This document shows positions 34,422 to 45,226 of a DNA stretch of 64,000 bases, one piece after another. The stretch comes from Macrotrachela quadricornifera (lineage: Eukaryota; Rotifera; Eurotatoria; Philodinida; Philodinidae), in the NCBI GenBank assembly GCA_022393335.1, contig JAJEKB010021543.1, positions 752,665-816,664 of the forward strand. The letters are read 5' to 3'. The first letter of the stretch is position 1. Each line of letters starts with the position of its first letter. Made by a program: the position numbers and the translations under genes. The notes beneath the pieces are model-generated. The model had not been told where the DNA came from. It did no database searches and worked only from the letters and a program-made list of their open reading frames with translations.

Positions 34422-35007
34422 AGTTTGAAATTTGTAACTGAGTGAAGCAATAAGGAGAACATGTCAAATAGAAGAGAAAAAAAGAAGCTTGATTAAGAAT
34501 AACTTTTCTAGTTTGTCTACATATTATTATTAGAATGTTTAAAATTAGTGTATGCTTATGGTATTGCAGAAGCGTTTGTAGAATACAGTGGAATTTTTTC
34601 TCTCTCCTGGATGATAAGAAGGCATATCTGTCTTATTATTTTCAATGGCTCTTATAATACTAGTAACGCTCGTCACAATCGACTCGCTTAACCCTCGACT
34701 GAATCCACTGTATTTTTTATGAGGATCATTATTAGAAAAATGATCCATATGGATGATGCCGTAGTGAACTTGGTCTGTTTTTTTTGCATGTTTTATCATT
34801 TGCAAAGCAAGATTATTAAACTCAGACTCGAATAATATAGCGGAGTGGCCACCGTTTTCTCATGATAAGTCGTCTCACTGTTATAGAGTATTAGTAAACT
34901 GTCAAAATGAATAATGTGACTGCTATCCTTGTTGTTCTTTCTGAAAAAATATTTCGAATATCTTTTAGCATCCAAGATGATACATATAGATGCTAAACGA
35001 AGATTAA
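34422..35007. other. No gene seen
   Basis: The 86-codon minus-strand frame at 34545-34805 has no recognisable domain or splice partners. A short motif CGACTCGCTTAACCCTCGACTGAA (about 34680) recurs near 60672. Confidence 0.3.
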
Positions 35008-35087
35008 GATGTCTTTTCTAGTCTAATTGGCTATGATATCTGCCCGGATAACAGAAGATACGTGATTCGAGTCCCGTGAAGAGCATC
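35008..35087 (+). repeat. tRNA-related segment (SINE head or decayed tRNA), copy 1
   Basis: Polymerase III box A (TAGTCTAATTGG, 35019-35030) and box B (GATTCGAGTCC, 35064-35074) are at tRNA spacing. The ends pair as an imperfect acceptor stem (GATG..CATC) and a T-rich run follows. The anticodon arm (TCTG..CAGA) has an irregular 9-nt loop, so it is not a normal tRNA gene. A related segment is at 45145. Confidence 0.6.
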
Positions 35088-36504
35088 TTTTTCTTTCTTT
35101 CTGTCACATAACATCAGTGACACTACTGGTCCTCTTCGTTCTATACATATGAGAGCTAATAATATCGTTGAAACCTGCGATAGAGAAAAACGTACATCAA
35201 CATCATTAACGAATGATGAGTGACTTATTGACATTTCTCTGAGGTTGGTACTAATCATTAAGAGATCTCACTTAACACATACTTGGTTCAGCTCTTTTAA
35301 CCTCTACTCTACAATTTCTGGAAAGTTTCTGAAAAGAATCATTTATGTCAATCTTATTAAAAACTAATCGCAAGTTAGTTCTAGGCATCGCTTTGCGAAG
35401 TCACTCTTGACTGAATGCATTCACATTATCTACTCTTTCCTAACTGACCATCTAGTTGCGTTATAAGTGAACGAAAATAGTCTTTGTTCGATAAAAATTA
35501 GCGGATTCTTTAACAGAATGATTTGTAAACTGGACACCAACAAGCCCAAATGAGTAAAATGATACGAAAAAGTGAACAAAGGAAATTGGACAGAGAAACT
35601 CGTGAGGCCAAAGAAAGCAGATATCTCAGGAGTGGCTGATATTTTCGTTTTATGCATGAAAGCTTGGAAATCTCTTTCTAAGTATGTTGTTAGGAGAACC
35701 ATACTCTCAAAACTTCACGAATCGCCTAAGATACCATTTTACGTTTGCTGAACTACATCTCTTGAGTGCTAATCTGTCAAAGAAGCATTTAGTAGTTCGT
35801 CGATGTCCCTCACTACTACTCACTTCTGTATTTCTAATTGCTTGTTTCAGTAAATTGCGCGTATGATTGCCGAGAAGAAAAAGGCTTCATTCATAATTAT
35901 TCGCTACAATTTCAGTTTTGCCGTCTTTCCAAACATACGCCTCTCTTATTGAGAAAATTTCTGCATGTCATAATGTTGATGAGATCGTCTCGCAATACAT
36001 GCAGCACATGTTACGGATCTCGTTTAAAAGTGAATCACACAATCTAGCGATTAGTTGTTCGTCAGAGCCCCTTCGAAGGGCTACTTATGGCTATGCGCTT
36101 CCATAGTTTAGTCTACTTTTCTAACAGATTATCTTCCGTTACTTATATTCTAACTGGCTCGCCTGTGACTTATAGAAAGAACGTGTCATTTATATTTAAG
36201 TAAGAGAGGAATATAGAGTATTCAATTTCGAAGTTCATATTAATTTGTACTGACTATGGTTCCTTACGATTTTAGTTTTTCGAAAAGTCAACGTTAAGGT
36301 AAAACTCTGCATTAAAAAATCCTTTTTTCACAAAACAGACAATTGAAAATTCATCTAACTAACGACGCCATTCGATTTTTCAAAATCAAAGTCCGTTGCT
36401 TAAACTTTACAAAAAATCATTATTTTTTTAAAAGAAGCCCTTTTTAGTAAAAACTTATTTGAAAAAGTATTAAAAACTAGAAGTGCCATTCCGTTTCTTG
36501 GCAC
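35088..36504. other. No supportable gene
   Basis: Overlapping short open frames on both strands (35430-35702 -, 35684-36106 +) give no recognisable protein. Positions 36360-36500 hold a unit of the dispersed ~110-bp repeat (see 47985). Confidence 0.35.
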
Positions 36505-36772
36505 TAGTGGCGTAACCACACTGGGGCCAGCTGGGGCTCAAGCCCCATCACTTATATTTTAAAGTTACTGAATTTTTAAGTCAAAATAAATGAAATTCGA
36601 TTAGGACACCTTTATTTGAATCTTTACTTGTCCAGAATATCTCTGTAATTTCAAAATTGAACATAACAGAGCGTTATCTTTCTATCACTAAAAGTGTAAG
36701 ATACCAAAAGCGCTAATCGGTATTTGATATTGTCTATTATGATTAATCTCTTTTGAAAAGAACTACAGAAAA

Positions 36773-37212
36773 TTAACCCTTTCGGGACGGGTGGTACACC
36801 GTATATACCACAGGTTTTTTCTAACACAAATATGTTAAGTATTGACGATGGGAAGTAGATATGTATGTATTAAAATATGCTTATAGTAGTGATGTATATC
36901 TAATATGATTGGCGTGATTATGCCCTATTTTCTCCCTTTTCTTTTCTGCGTTAACCAATACTAATCGGCGAAGGAAAACGATGATGTATCGTCTGCAGCA
37001 CAATTGTTAAACGAAAAACAAAAACAGTCTCATACTAAATACCAATGTTCAGATTACAATGTAGATCTATGTATTCTGACTTGTTTTCGTCGAGACTATC
37101 ATACTCTAGAGTCATATTAATAAACTTTTATGAAAAAGAGAGTCATCTGATTCTTAAAATTTTATTTTTGTGCTTTTTTTTCAAAAAAATAAACCCGTTC
37201 TGAAAGGGTTAA
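36773..37212. mobile_element. piggyBac-type MITE, 440 bp
   Basis: TTAA followed by CCCTTTCGGGACGGGT at 36777, mirrored by ACCCGTTCTGAAAGGG and TTAA (37209-37212). The TTAA target and CCC..GGG termini are the piggyBac hallmark. Non-coding. Confidence 0.85.
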
Positions 37213-37542
37213 AATATACATTAATATATAATTAATATCAATGAAGTCGAATTCCTGGAAACTAAAAACAATTTTTTCTTTCTTTTCATTATCTGCAACA
37301 AACAGGCCATACGATTAGGGAATGAAAGCTGAGAGATTTCCTCCTTCTAATTTTTTTTCCTTCGTTATAGCTTCCTCACTGCAAATTTTCTTTATGAGCG
37401 CTTAGCAATTTCTACTCACAAGTTTGGAGACAAGAAATTAATTCTAAAGAGAAAATAGTTCAGTCTGAAAGAGAAAATAAATCAGTTTCATATGTCTACT
37501 AAGCACGTTTTAGCTAAGGAGCTAACTGAACATCCAATGGAA

Positions 37543-37669
37543 CAGTGGTGGAGCCAGAATTTGGGGCTAGGGGGAGCTCAGCGCTCTATATGGTCCTTTG
37601 AGTTCTCCCGCCATCCGTCCAGGAATACAATACGCAAATAAAAAATTCCACTAGCTGTCTTCGCCACTG
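37543..37669. mobile_element. Small hAT MITE, 127 bp
   Basis: CAGTGGTGGAGCCAG at 37543 is mirrored by CTGTCTTCGCCACTG ending at 37669. Flanks CAATGGAA and CAATGGAT form an 8-bp duplication with one mismatch. Confidence 0.75.
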
Positions 37670-38782
37670 CAATGGATGCCCTACCTTTGAACATATAAGT
37701 AACCAATAATTTTCGTTACATAGTGATATGGCATACTCTTTCAGATTCAGGATATGCAACACTTTCGCAAATATTGCCTTGGTACCATGAAATACATATG
37801 AGTCGACCTAGGTTCTAAATTTTCCCTCCAGTGTACACATTAATCCAGATAAATGGAAGACTCTGCTTGTTAAAATGTCTTCGCCGTCTTCTCAAAAATA
37901 TTTTAGATCAATACATTGGATGTTCCCAAATATTTGCAACATAATTTGCTTTGAGAATATCTTCTCAGCGAAAAATGATAAAGCCTTATTTTTTTCCAAA
38001 AAAAGGCCTCGTCGAAAGCTCTACAGAAGCTGTAGAAACAAATGGTAATTGCAAAACAAGCGTTCCAAACATTTTGTTATGTTAAATACGATGTAAAGTA
38101 GCGTCGTCGTGTACGTTTTTTATTTGAAGTACAGAATAAACCATCAAAACAAGTTAATAGGAATTTGTTCTTATAGTTTTTGTAGCGCTTTTGACGGAGT
38201 ATCTTTTGAGAAAAAAACAAAATTTTATTCTTTGTCAGTCCTGACTTATTCAAAAAACAACCTATGTCGCAAACATTTTGGGAGACCCGGTATATATACG
38301 AAAATGATGATGATAGTGACGATGAAAAATAGACACTAGAGATCTTTTGAAAAAACATTACTTTTGAAATTATTCATGTGAACCATTTTTGTGCAGAAAA
38401 AATAAACTTGTTTCCATTGATCTGAGTTTTTTGCACAAATTTATCAACAGGAAAAATAGCGAAGAAAATATTGCTTGCATTGGTAACGAGATTCTTAAAG
38501 ATTTCAGCTGAAAATATATTGTATTCTAAAAAAAACTAATGCAAGGAACCATTTCTGTCTAGCTTCGGGAGACTTTCTCCCTTAACTTTCCTCATCCTTT
38601 TAATGAAGCGAAATGAAAACTATGCAAGCATAGCCTTTTAACTTGATTCTGATGTAATACTTGAGAGTTAATCGACATCAATCCCGATACACGTAAATTT
38701 GTGAGTGGCTACAAAAGGCTAAGCATAGCCTGGGGCTGAGCCTCATCGCCCTTAAATTTCTGGTTTCGCCACTACTTGACAC

Positions 38783-39731
38783 CTGCCCAATGAGATATTA
38801 TGTTGGTTCGCAGCGTCCATCACGATGCTATCGAAATCTCGACCCCAAAACTCATTGGTTCGATGATTCAGCTTTCAATGTTTTCTGACCTTCGACATTT
38901 GATCCTGTGGACAGACGCGGTAAAACGGAAATACACAGTTAATTTCGCGACTTACATTCTTAGTGACAGTCAAGAGAATTTCATTAGTTCCTTCAAAAAG
39001 CTTATATCTAACAGAAAATCTTAATTTGAAACTTTTTAAAAACTAGTATTACTATTTCATTTTCCGATCTCATAAAACCTTTCTTTTGATCCAAACTAGT
39101 AAAAAAATCCATACTTTTTTAAAAAGTGCTTTTGAACTTTCATCTTGACCCAAGCAACAAGTCAACCACCAAACGAACCAGATAATGTATTTTTTTAATA
39201 TGCCCATGCTTTCAGTCAAGGGAGTATTAATATTTATACATCATTTTATAGCTCTTTACATGCTGATATAGGATTTATCATTTTCAAAACTNNNNNNNNN
39301 NAAATTTCGATGAAAATATTTATATTTATATATTAATTTATAGCTCTTGACAGAATGTGGGAACATCTTGGCATACCTCTACTTTGCAGGATCCCGTAGA
39401 GATAACGCTACATTTCCCAGATATGCGTCGACTTTCCCGGGCATCAGACAAAGATACTGCTACATTTCTCAGGCATGCGCTTGCTTCCCAGATCTCTCTC
39501 AGACACGTCTCTACTTTTCCAGGCCTCTCTCTAGCATCCTTCAAGCATGCCTCTACATCATCAGGACCGCCACACTGTGTACCTTTCTCTGTATGGTTTC
39601 AACTATCAATGCTTCGGGTATGTAAGCGTCTCCGATGGACACTTCTAACTTTAATCATGGGCCGTAGCATAATTCCGAGCATTACGATCTTCATTATTAT
39701 TATGTTACGGCATGTATTGGATAGCTTTGAT
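38783..39731. other. Mixed intergenic DNA with an assembly gap and a GC-rich block
   Basis: 39020-39130 is a unit of the dispersed ~110-bp repeat. 39292-39301 are ten N. Then 39340-39660 is markedly richer in GC than its surroundings, with degenerate CTACWTTTCYCAG-like repeats about 40-60 bp apart. No credible protein. Confidence 0.4.
39292..39301. other. Assembly gap (10 N)
   Basis: The flanks share ATTTATAGCTCTT-like sequence (39240-39262 and 39330-39350), so a collapsed local repeat may underlie the gap. Confidence 0.95.
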
Positions 39732-40719
39732 TATATTACTTAGGGCATATTAAAAGTAGTGAGGCAAGTGCTTTTTTTTCCTTAAGCAGGCGTACAAAAA
39801 CCTTCTTTTTTTACCAATAGATAGAGCGCCTTTCGCTCTATCTTTCTATGCTATTTAATCAGTATGAAATATTATAATAATAAAATTTCGATAAGTACTA
39901 TTTTTGTTGAAAACCAGCTGATAGCATTAAAGATCAGAACGAGTGTGACATTTTTGCATTCCACTTTATTATCATATAATATATTGTATTGAAAAACAAA
40001 ATATATCTGAGATGCAGTGTGAAAAGCTCTACAATTTCTAAAGTGTCACTTATTTAATAGCTGTACTTTTTTTTTCAAAATGGACCAAGCACTAAGTCAG
40101 CAAATGTCGATGTGATTAAAACGAGACTGCTTTTTTTGGTAAAAGATGAATTCCATTTTTCCTATCTTATCTTTTTATTAGTTGATATGTTCTATTTTAA
40201 AAAGCAAAGTATACTGCATGATGTGGCGTGAAGAGTTCTACAATTTACAAAGAACAGTTATACAAATATAAGATAGAAAAAATCGAATTCGTTGTTTTTA
40301 GCAAGAAACTCTCGCTTTAATCACGTCGACATTTGTTAACTCACTGTTTTGCCTTTTTAGAAAACAAAGCGTACAGCTATTAAATAAGTGGTACTTTAGA
40401 TATTGTAGAGATTTTCACGCTGGATCTATGGTATATTTTGTGTTTTTTTATACAATGTGTTGAGTGTTAATACAATCAAATACAGGTGTTCCGGTTTGCT
40501 TATGTTACACTCATTGTGACTTAAATGCTATCAGCTGGTTTTCAACAAAAATAATACTTATCAAGATTTTATTAGTATGATATTAGTTTAATACTGATCA
40601 AATAGCATTGAAAGATAGAGCAAAAGACGCTCTATCTATTGATAAAAAATTTTTTTGTACACCTGCTTAAAGAAAAAAAGCCCCTGCCTTACTACTCTTG
40701 ATATGCCCTAAGTAATATA
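39732..40719. mobile_element. Foldback element (family A), 988 bp
   Basis: TATATTACTTAGGGCATAT at 39732 is mirrored by ATATGCCCTAAGTAATATA ending 40719. The arms contain the GATGCAGTGTGAAAAGCTCT core near 40010, variants near 40220 and an inverse copy near 40425. They also share the AATAATAAAATTTCGATA segment with the foldback at 42847. Confidence 0.75.
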
Positions 40720-41002
40720 CGAAATGGAACTTCAAAATAAAATTTTTCAACAATTTACAAAATCATTTTTCAATATCAATACCATCTCATTTTCAACAAC
40801 GTCCTATCTATGAAATGAAATTAGCTCAAACAATACGAACTTATTTAAAAGAAAATAATCTTATTTTACAAAGAACTGCCAACTATATGAATACATTTTA
40901 TTTGGGAAATTGACAAGATTTCGAAATAATATCAAATGATTATTTAATAAATATGAATGCTTATCAGAGTCCGACTCGGGTCGGGCCAAACCTCGGGCCG
41001 GG

Positions 41003-41160
41003 TTGGGTCGGGTCGGGTCAAGTTGGATCGGGTCGGGTCGGGTCGGGTCGGGTCGGGTCGGGTCAGGTTTCACTAAGTCGGATCGGGTCGGGTCGGGTCG
41101 GGTCGGGTTTCACTAAGTCGGATCGGGTCGGGTCAACTCGAGTTTTACTAAAGTCGGGTC
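41003..41160. repeat. GGGTC pentanucleotide array, left
   Basis: Runs of GGGTC/GGGTC with a longer register CACTAAGTCGGATCGGGTCG repeated twice. Confidence 0.9.
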
Positions 41161-41385
41161 AGGTCGGGCCCTGAAATAAAATTCGACATAATATTGTTAT
41201 AGTAATGATTCAATATTACGAAATATAAAGAATACAAATAGTACAGAACATATCCTTTATTTTCAAGGTGAAGTAATAGAAAGGAAAGAAATCGATTAAG
41301 AGATTATATTCTCAGAGAAAAAGGAAGAACAACAATCAGTGCGTGTAAATGTGTATGTTACTGAAAAGAGTATCACAAAAAACAA

Positions 41386-41646
41386 GATGAATTAACACAA
41401 TATCTGAGATTCGATCATCGTGAAAATGATACAAATGATATACTCGGTTTTTGGAAGTCAGTGGCCGATTCTTTACCAAATTTAGCAAAAGTTACATCAC
41501 AAATCCTGATTGTATCTGGTACATCGGCAAGTGTTGAACACTCGTTCAGCACTGCTGGACAAGTCGTTTCCGAACGTCGATCAAACATTTCATCAGACGT
41601 AGTAAATGACATTATTTTTTTACGATCCGCAAAAAAGATGAAATAA
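41386..41646 (+). pseudogene. hAT transposase C-terminal dimerisation domain
   Basis: The open frame from 41386 to TGA-free end TAA 41644-41646 encodes GFWKSVADSLPNLAKVTSQI, then SGTSASVEHSFSTAGQVVSE and SSDVVNDIIFLRSAKKM. This is the hAT_C motif (P.LA....L..P.SSA..ERVFSTAG..). The catalytic DDE part is absent. Only the last ~85 residues survive. Confidence 0.85.
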
Positions 41647-41753
41647 AAGAAATGAATAAAAGACAAGAATAAGAGAAAAGAGAAAAAACTTTCAGAAACA
41701 TATTTATATAGCATCGGAATCAATTAGATCATCAAAATGTATTTCGATTCAGC

Positions 41754-41925
41754 TCGGGTCGGGTCGGGTCGGGTCGGGTCGGGTCGGGTCGGGTCATGCT
41801 ATTATCGGGTCATCACGGGTTGGGTTAGGAAATGGAGAAGTCGGGTCGGGTCGGGTCATGCTATTGTCGGGTCATCACGGGTTGCGTTAGGAAATGGAGA
41901 AGTCGGGTCGGGTCGGGTCAACAAA
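41754..41925. repeat. GGGTC pentanucleotide array, right
   Basis: Two ~76-bp units each holding GGGTC runs plus CATGCTATTATCGGGTCATC and GTTAGGAAATGGAGAAGTCG. Confidence 0.9.
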
Positions 41926-42139
41926 AAAGTGACCCATGTCGAACTCTGATGCTTATGAAGTTCTATTAACAAACAATAATGAAGATAGTAATGAACAGCA
42001 AAAATTACAAACGAAATTAAATCAAATAATTCAAACAATAAATAGAGGATTAAAAATTTGAAAACAATAAAAGCATTAAAAGAGGAAACGGTCGATAAGT
42101 TACTTCTTGATGCAGCAAAAGCCCAACTACCATATATAT

Positions 42140-42501
42140 GGGCGTGCTCGTTCGTGTTGGTACCCCATGATACAGTATAGGAAATGATATTATTACATAA
42201 AAGAGTATATAATAAATTTTATATCAAATGAAAGCTCGTCAAAGCTGAGATTTATTCGTATTAAATAGTAAAGGTTTTGTAAAGCTTGTAATGTCGAAAT
42301 TTAGAAATTTGAAGCATTTTTTAATGTAGAAAATTTCTAAATTTCGACATTACAAGCTTTAAAAAACCTTTACTATTTAATACGAATAAATCCCATTTTT
42401 GACGAGCTTTCATTTGGTATAAAATTTATTATATACTCTTTAATGTAAAAATATCATTTCCTATACTGTATCGTGGGGTATCAACACGACTGAGCACGCC
42501 C
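42140..42501. mobile_element. 362-bp palindromic MITE
   Basis: GGGCGTGCTCGTTCGTGTTG at 42140 folds back to CAACACGACTGAGCACGCCC ending 42501, and nearly the whole element is one hairpin turning near 42320. It splits the Penelope-like frame within TAT codons; ATATAT flanks both sides as the likely duplicated target. Confidence 0.8.
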
Positions 42502-42846
42502 ATATATTATTTACCAGATGTTTCAAAAGTACAGACTTTGATTTAGTTTTTTTTTATTTACGATTTAGTTGTTTAGAAAAATAATATATCATTAGTACCA
42601 TTTATTACATCACAAAAAAGTGCAATATCAAAAGTTGCTAAATATCTCAATCGTTTACTTCGACCATTTGCTGATGAATACATGGTATCAACTACATTTT
42701 ATGATGAAATTGATTTTATTCAAAAATTAAATTCTTATGCCATTGAAGAACATCGTCTTACTTCGACCACAGTATTTTGTATAATTAAAATTACTAATTT
42801 TTATACATTGGATACACATCGAAATATGATTAATGCAACTACTTAA

Positions 42847-43792
42847 GGGTACCCAAAATTAGTGGCGGAGACGCCTTATTGTCATATCGAAGGCATGAGG
42901 AAATTTTCTTTTTTTATGAAGTGATAGAGAAAACGAAACTCTATTTTTCTGTACTATTTCATCTCTATTCATCGAGTACTATAATAATAAAATTTCGATA
43001 TAAACTGTTTTTGTTGAAAATTTAGCTTAGGAATGAGACAGATTATATGGTTATATTTTGCATTTTAAATTTTGAATCACTTAACACGTTGTATTGAAAA
43101 ACAAAATATCTCACAAGATGCAGCGTGAAAAGCTCTACAATTTATATAGGACAGCTTATTTTATAGTTGCACTTTTTCTTTTCATAATGAGCAAAATTTT
43201 CAGCGACCAATTTTCGACTGTGCGAAAATCCTATTTTTTTGGTAAAAGATGAATTTAATTTTTTCTTATTTCATATTTTTATCACCTGATATCTTTTGTT
43301 TAAAAAAACACAATAGATCACAAGACGCAGCGTGAAAAGCTGTACGATCTATATAAGACCACTTAATTTAGTTGTGTACTTCTTGTTTGGAAAAAAGCAA
43401 AATTCTGTGTGACTATCTCGAAAAAATCATTTTTTTTTCTATATGAAGAGAAATTCTTTTTTTCGTATCTCATATACGAAATAAAGTGTCGCATGTAAAT
43501 TGTAGAGCTTTTCACGCTGCATCTTGTGAGATATTTTGTTTTTCAATACAACGTGTTAAGTGATTCAAAATTTAAAATGCAAAATATAACCATATAATCT
43601 GTCTCATTCCTAAGCTAAATTTTCAACAAAAACAGTTTATATCGAAATTTTATTATTATAGTACTCGATGAATAGAGATGAAATAGTACAGAAAAATAGA
43701 GTTTCGTTTTCTCTATCACTTCATAAAAAAGAAAATTTCCTCATGCCTTCGATATGACAATAAGGTGTCTCCGCCACTGCTTTTGGGTACCC
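42847..43792. mobile_element. Foldback element (family A), 946 bp
   Basis: GGGTACCCAAAATTAGTGGC at 42847 is mirrored by TTTTGGGTACCC ending 43792; the arms are ~400 bp and nearly identical. The core GATGCAGCGTGAAAAGCTCT appears at ~43117 and ~43324, with an inverse copy at ~43505. It begins immediately after the TAA that closes the Penelope-like frame. A further half-copy (43815-43985) follows. Confidence 0.85.
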
Positions 43793-43814
43793 GTTAGTAT
43801 TATAGTGGTATTTT

Positions 43815-43985
43815 ACACAAAATTAATTCTTGTTGAAATTTTATTATTATGTTAGTAGGTGGATAAGGGATGAAATAGTATAAAAAAGTAGACCTTCATT
43901 TTCTCTATCATCCCATAAAAAAAGAAAATTTCCTTAAGCCTTTTATAAGAGAATAAGACACCTCCGCCACTACTTTTGGGTACCC
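43815..43985. repeat. Extra half-copy of the foldback right end
   Basis: Repeats the right terminus (TGAAATTTTATTATTATG ... CCGCCACTACTTTTGGGTAC) in direct orientation with ~15% changes. Confidence 0.75.
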
Positions 43986-44600
43986 CTAAGTATCATCAGG
44001 TATAGAAGAAGTTTTTATCGACATATTCGAATATTCTATGTAGAATTAAAAATATAGAATTTGATTGGACGTTAGAATAGTATTCGTAAAGGACTATGAA
44101 AATACAAATGAACATATCTGTCCATCATTTCCATCATTCGTTCAGCTAAATGAAAAAGAACCTATAGAAAAATACTAGATGATTAATTTGTAGATGACGA
44201 GGGTGAGCGACGGCTGAACAGCATTAAGTCATGTTTCACTTGTATATAAATATTTGAATCGATTCTTTTCTGCATCATTTCACAATATACTTAAATACTA
44301 ATATCGAATGATTATATTTTACGCCTGGAGAAAAATATGTTTGAAGTTGTAGTTAGTTTCATATTTCTTTCGTCCCAAGAAAATAAGCAAAAGCGCGTTA
44401 AGTGTTTTATTCTTATTTTTTTATTGGAAGCTTAAAATTTTGATAGATTCATACAAAAACATGATCTATTATTTTTACTAGTTTTGAATGATTTCTAGTG
44501 AATTTTAATAATTTTCAATGATTTCTGTTGTTAGAAATCAGTTTGTTCTCCTTTGATCATACACTGTTGGAAGATATAGATTATTCTACTATCTCACAGT
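43986..44600. other. No gene seen
   Basis: AT-rich, no transposon ends recognised and no coding signal. Confidence 0.35.
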
Positions 44601-44873
44601 TTATATGACAACACGATCACCTGTCTTGATAGAATCTTGATGGACATGATCTCCTACTTCAACAACCATACCTGAAAAGTCATGTCCCATGGTTGTTACA
44701 TTGCAGTGATTATCTAATTAATAAGGTTCTTTTATAGGAATGACTATTGGACCATTTGAATATTCATGTAAATCTGAGCCACAGATTCCAACATATTTGA
44801 CTTCTATCTTAACTTGATTTTTGTTGACTGAAGGAATCGATGTTTCTTCAGCGTGTATATCTTTTTGTGTCAT
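44601..44873 (-). pseudogene. N-terminal fragment of a zinc-dependent alcohol/butanediol dehydrogenase
   Basis: From ATG 44873 the minus strand reads VKIEVKYVGICGSDLHEYSN, GPIVIPIKEP, then a TAA (about 44731), TTMGHDFSGMVVEVGDHV and KTGDRVVI before TAA 44601. The GICGSDLHEY and GHDFSG motifs carry the Cys and His/Asp-Glu ligands of the catalytic zinc in medium-chain dehydrogenases. About 90 of the usual ~350 residues remain; the Rossmann domain is absent. Confidence 0.75.
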
Positions 44874-44936
44874 AATAACGGGCCGCTTTTATTGTTGTTG
44901 AACTCATCGGACCAACTTTAGGATTTTATGGGGGAT

Positions 44937-45076
44937 AAAAATCAAAAAGAATTTCTTCGAATACGTATCTCATAAAAATGAAGCTGATCCTCGCGCTACC
45001 GAATCCGTTCAAACAATGACATCTGCTTACCTTACAATACAAAATGGAAATTATTTAATTGTTCGAGAATAGCTGC
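44937..45076 (+). pseudogene. Short coding-like fragment, unidentified
   Basis: The frame reads NFFEYVSHKNEADPRATESV and QTMTSAYLTIQNGNYLIVRE before TAG. There is no start codon and no recognised family. Composition suggests a former exon. Confidence 0.25.
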
Positions 45077-45144
45077 TGCAGTACTCAATGAAATAATAAA
45101 ATTTGTTAGATGATGAATCACTAGATGTTTCGAGATGGAGAGAA

Positions 45145-45226
45145 GTTGTGGCTTCTAGTCTAACTGGTTAGGACATCTGCCAGGTAAGCAGAAGGTGCGT
45201 AGTTGAAGTCCTGTGAGGGACATAAC
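45145..45226 (+). repeat. tRNA-related segment, copy 2
   Basis: Box A TAGTCTAACTGG (45156-45167); degenerate box B (GTTGAAGTCC, about 45202). A perfect anticodon-type stem TCTGC/GCAGA encloses a 7-nt loop CAGGTAA whose position 33 is A, not T. GTTGTGG pairs with the 3' CATAAC end, and T-runs follow. It resembles 35008-35087 over the whole ~80 bp and ~25 bp beyond, favouring a SINE origin. Confidence 0.6.

Larger units (their letters stand above)
36505..38774. mobile_element. hAT-like element, 2.27 kb, with two nested MITEs
   Basis: TAGTGGCGTAACCA at 36505 is mirrored by TGGTTTCGCCACTA ending 38774. Flanks CTTGGCAC (36497-36504) and CTTGACAC (38775-38782) form an 8-bp target duplication with one mismatch. 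No transposase remains that I can read. A piggyBac-type MITE (36773) and a small hAT MITE (37543) inserted later. Confidence 0.65.
40965..41948 (+). mobile_element. hAT element with (GGGTC)n subterminal arrays, perfect 8-bp TSD
   Basis: CAGAGTCCGAC at 40965 is mirrored by GTCGAACTCTG ending 41948. The exact direct repeat ATGCTTAT flanks it (40957-40964 and 41949-41956) inside the Penelope-like frame. Pentanucleotide GGGTC arrays fill both subterminal regions (41003-41160, 41754-41925). Between them is the end of a hAT transposase. Confidence 0.9.
40727..42846 (+). pseudogene. Penelope-like (Athena-type) reverse transcriptase relic, split by two insertions
   Basis: Coding pieces lie at about 40770-40964, 41949-42139 and 42502-42846. 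Piece 1 has RPIYEMKLAQTIRTYLKEN and QRTANYMNTFYLG. Piece 2 has NAYEVLLTNNNEDSNEQQKL and IIQTINRGLKI. Piece 3 has YYLPDVSK, then LVPFITSQKSAISKVAKYL, NRLLRPFADEYMVSTTFYDE, IDFIQKLNSYA and LTSTTVFCIIKITNFYTLD. The order and the ..TTF..IDF.. and D-x-T-x-L-Y-T-like motif match the fingers/palm of Penelope-like elements. The first catalytic Asp context reads IIKITNFYT, so it is lost. Frameshifts and stops are present, and palm motifs beyond and the GIY-YIG nuclease are missing. Confidence 0.75.

Noticed and set aside
35008..35087. Functional tRNA gene (Arg-like)
   Set aside because: Anticodon loop is 9 nt and the acceptor stem has mismatches; better explained as a tRNA-derived repeat.
35430..36106. 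Possible genes from overlapping 60-90-codon frames
   Set aside because: Frames on opposite strands overlap, with no domain, splice structure or start context.
40861..41174. Frames with repeated Pro-Asp-Pro-Thr-Arg or Gly-Ser-Gly-Arg-Val
   Set aside because: Translations of the GGGTC array.
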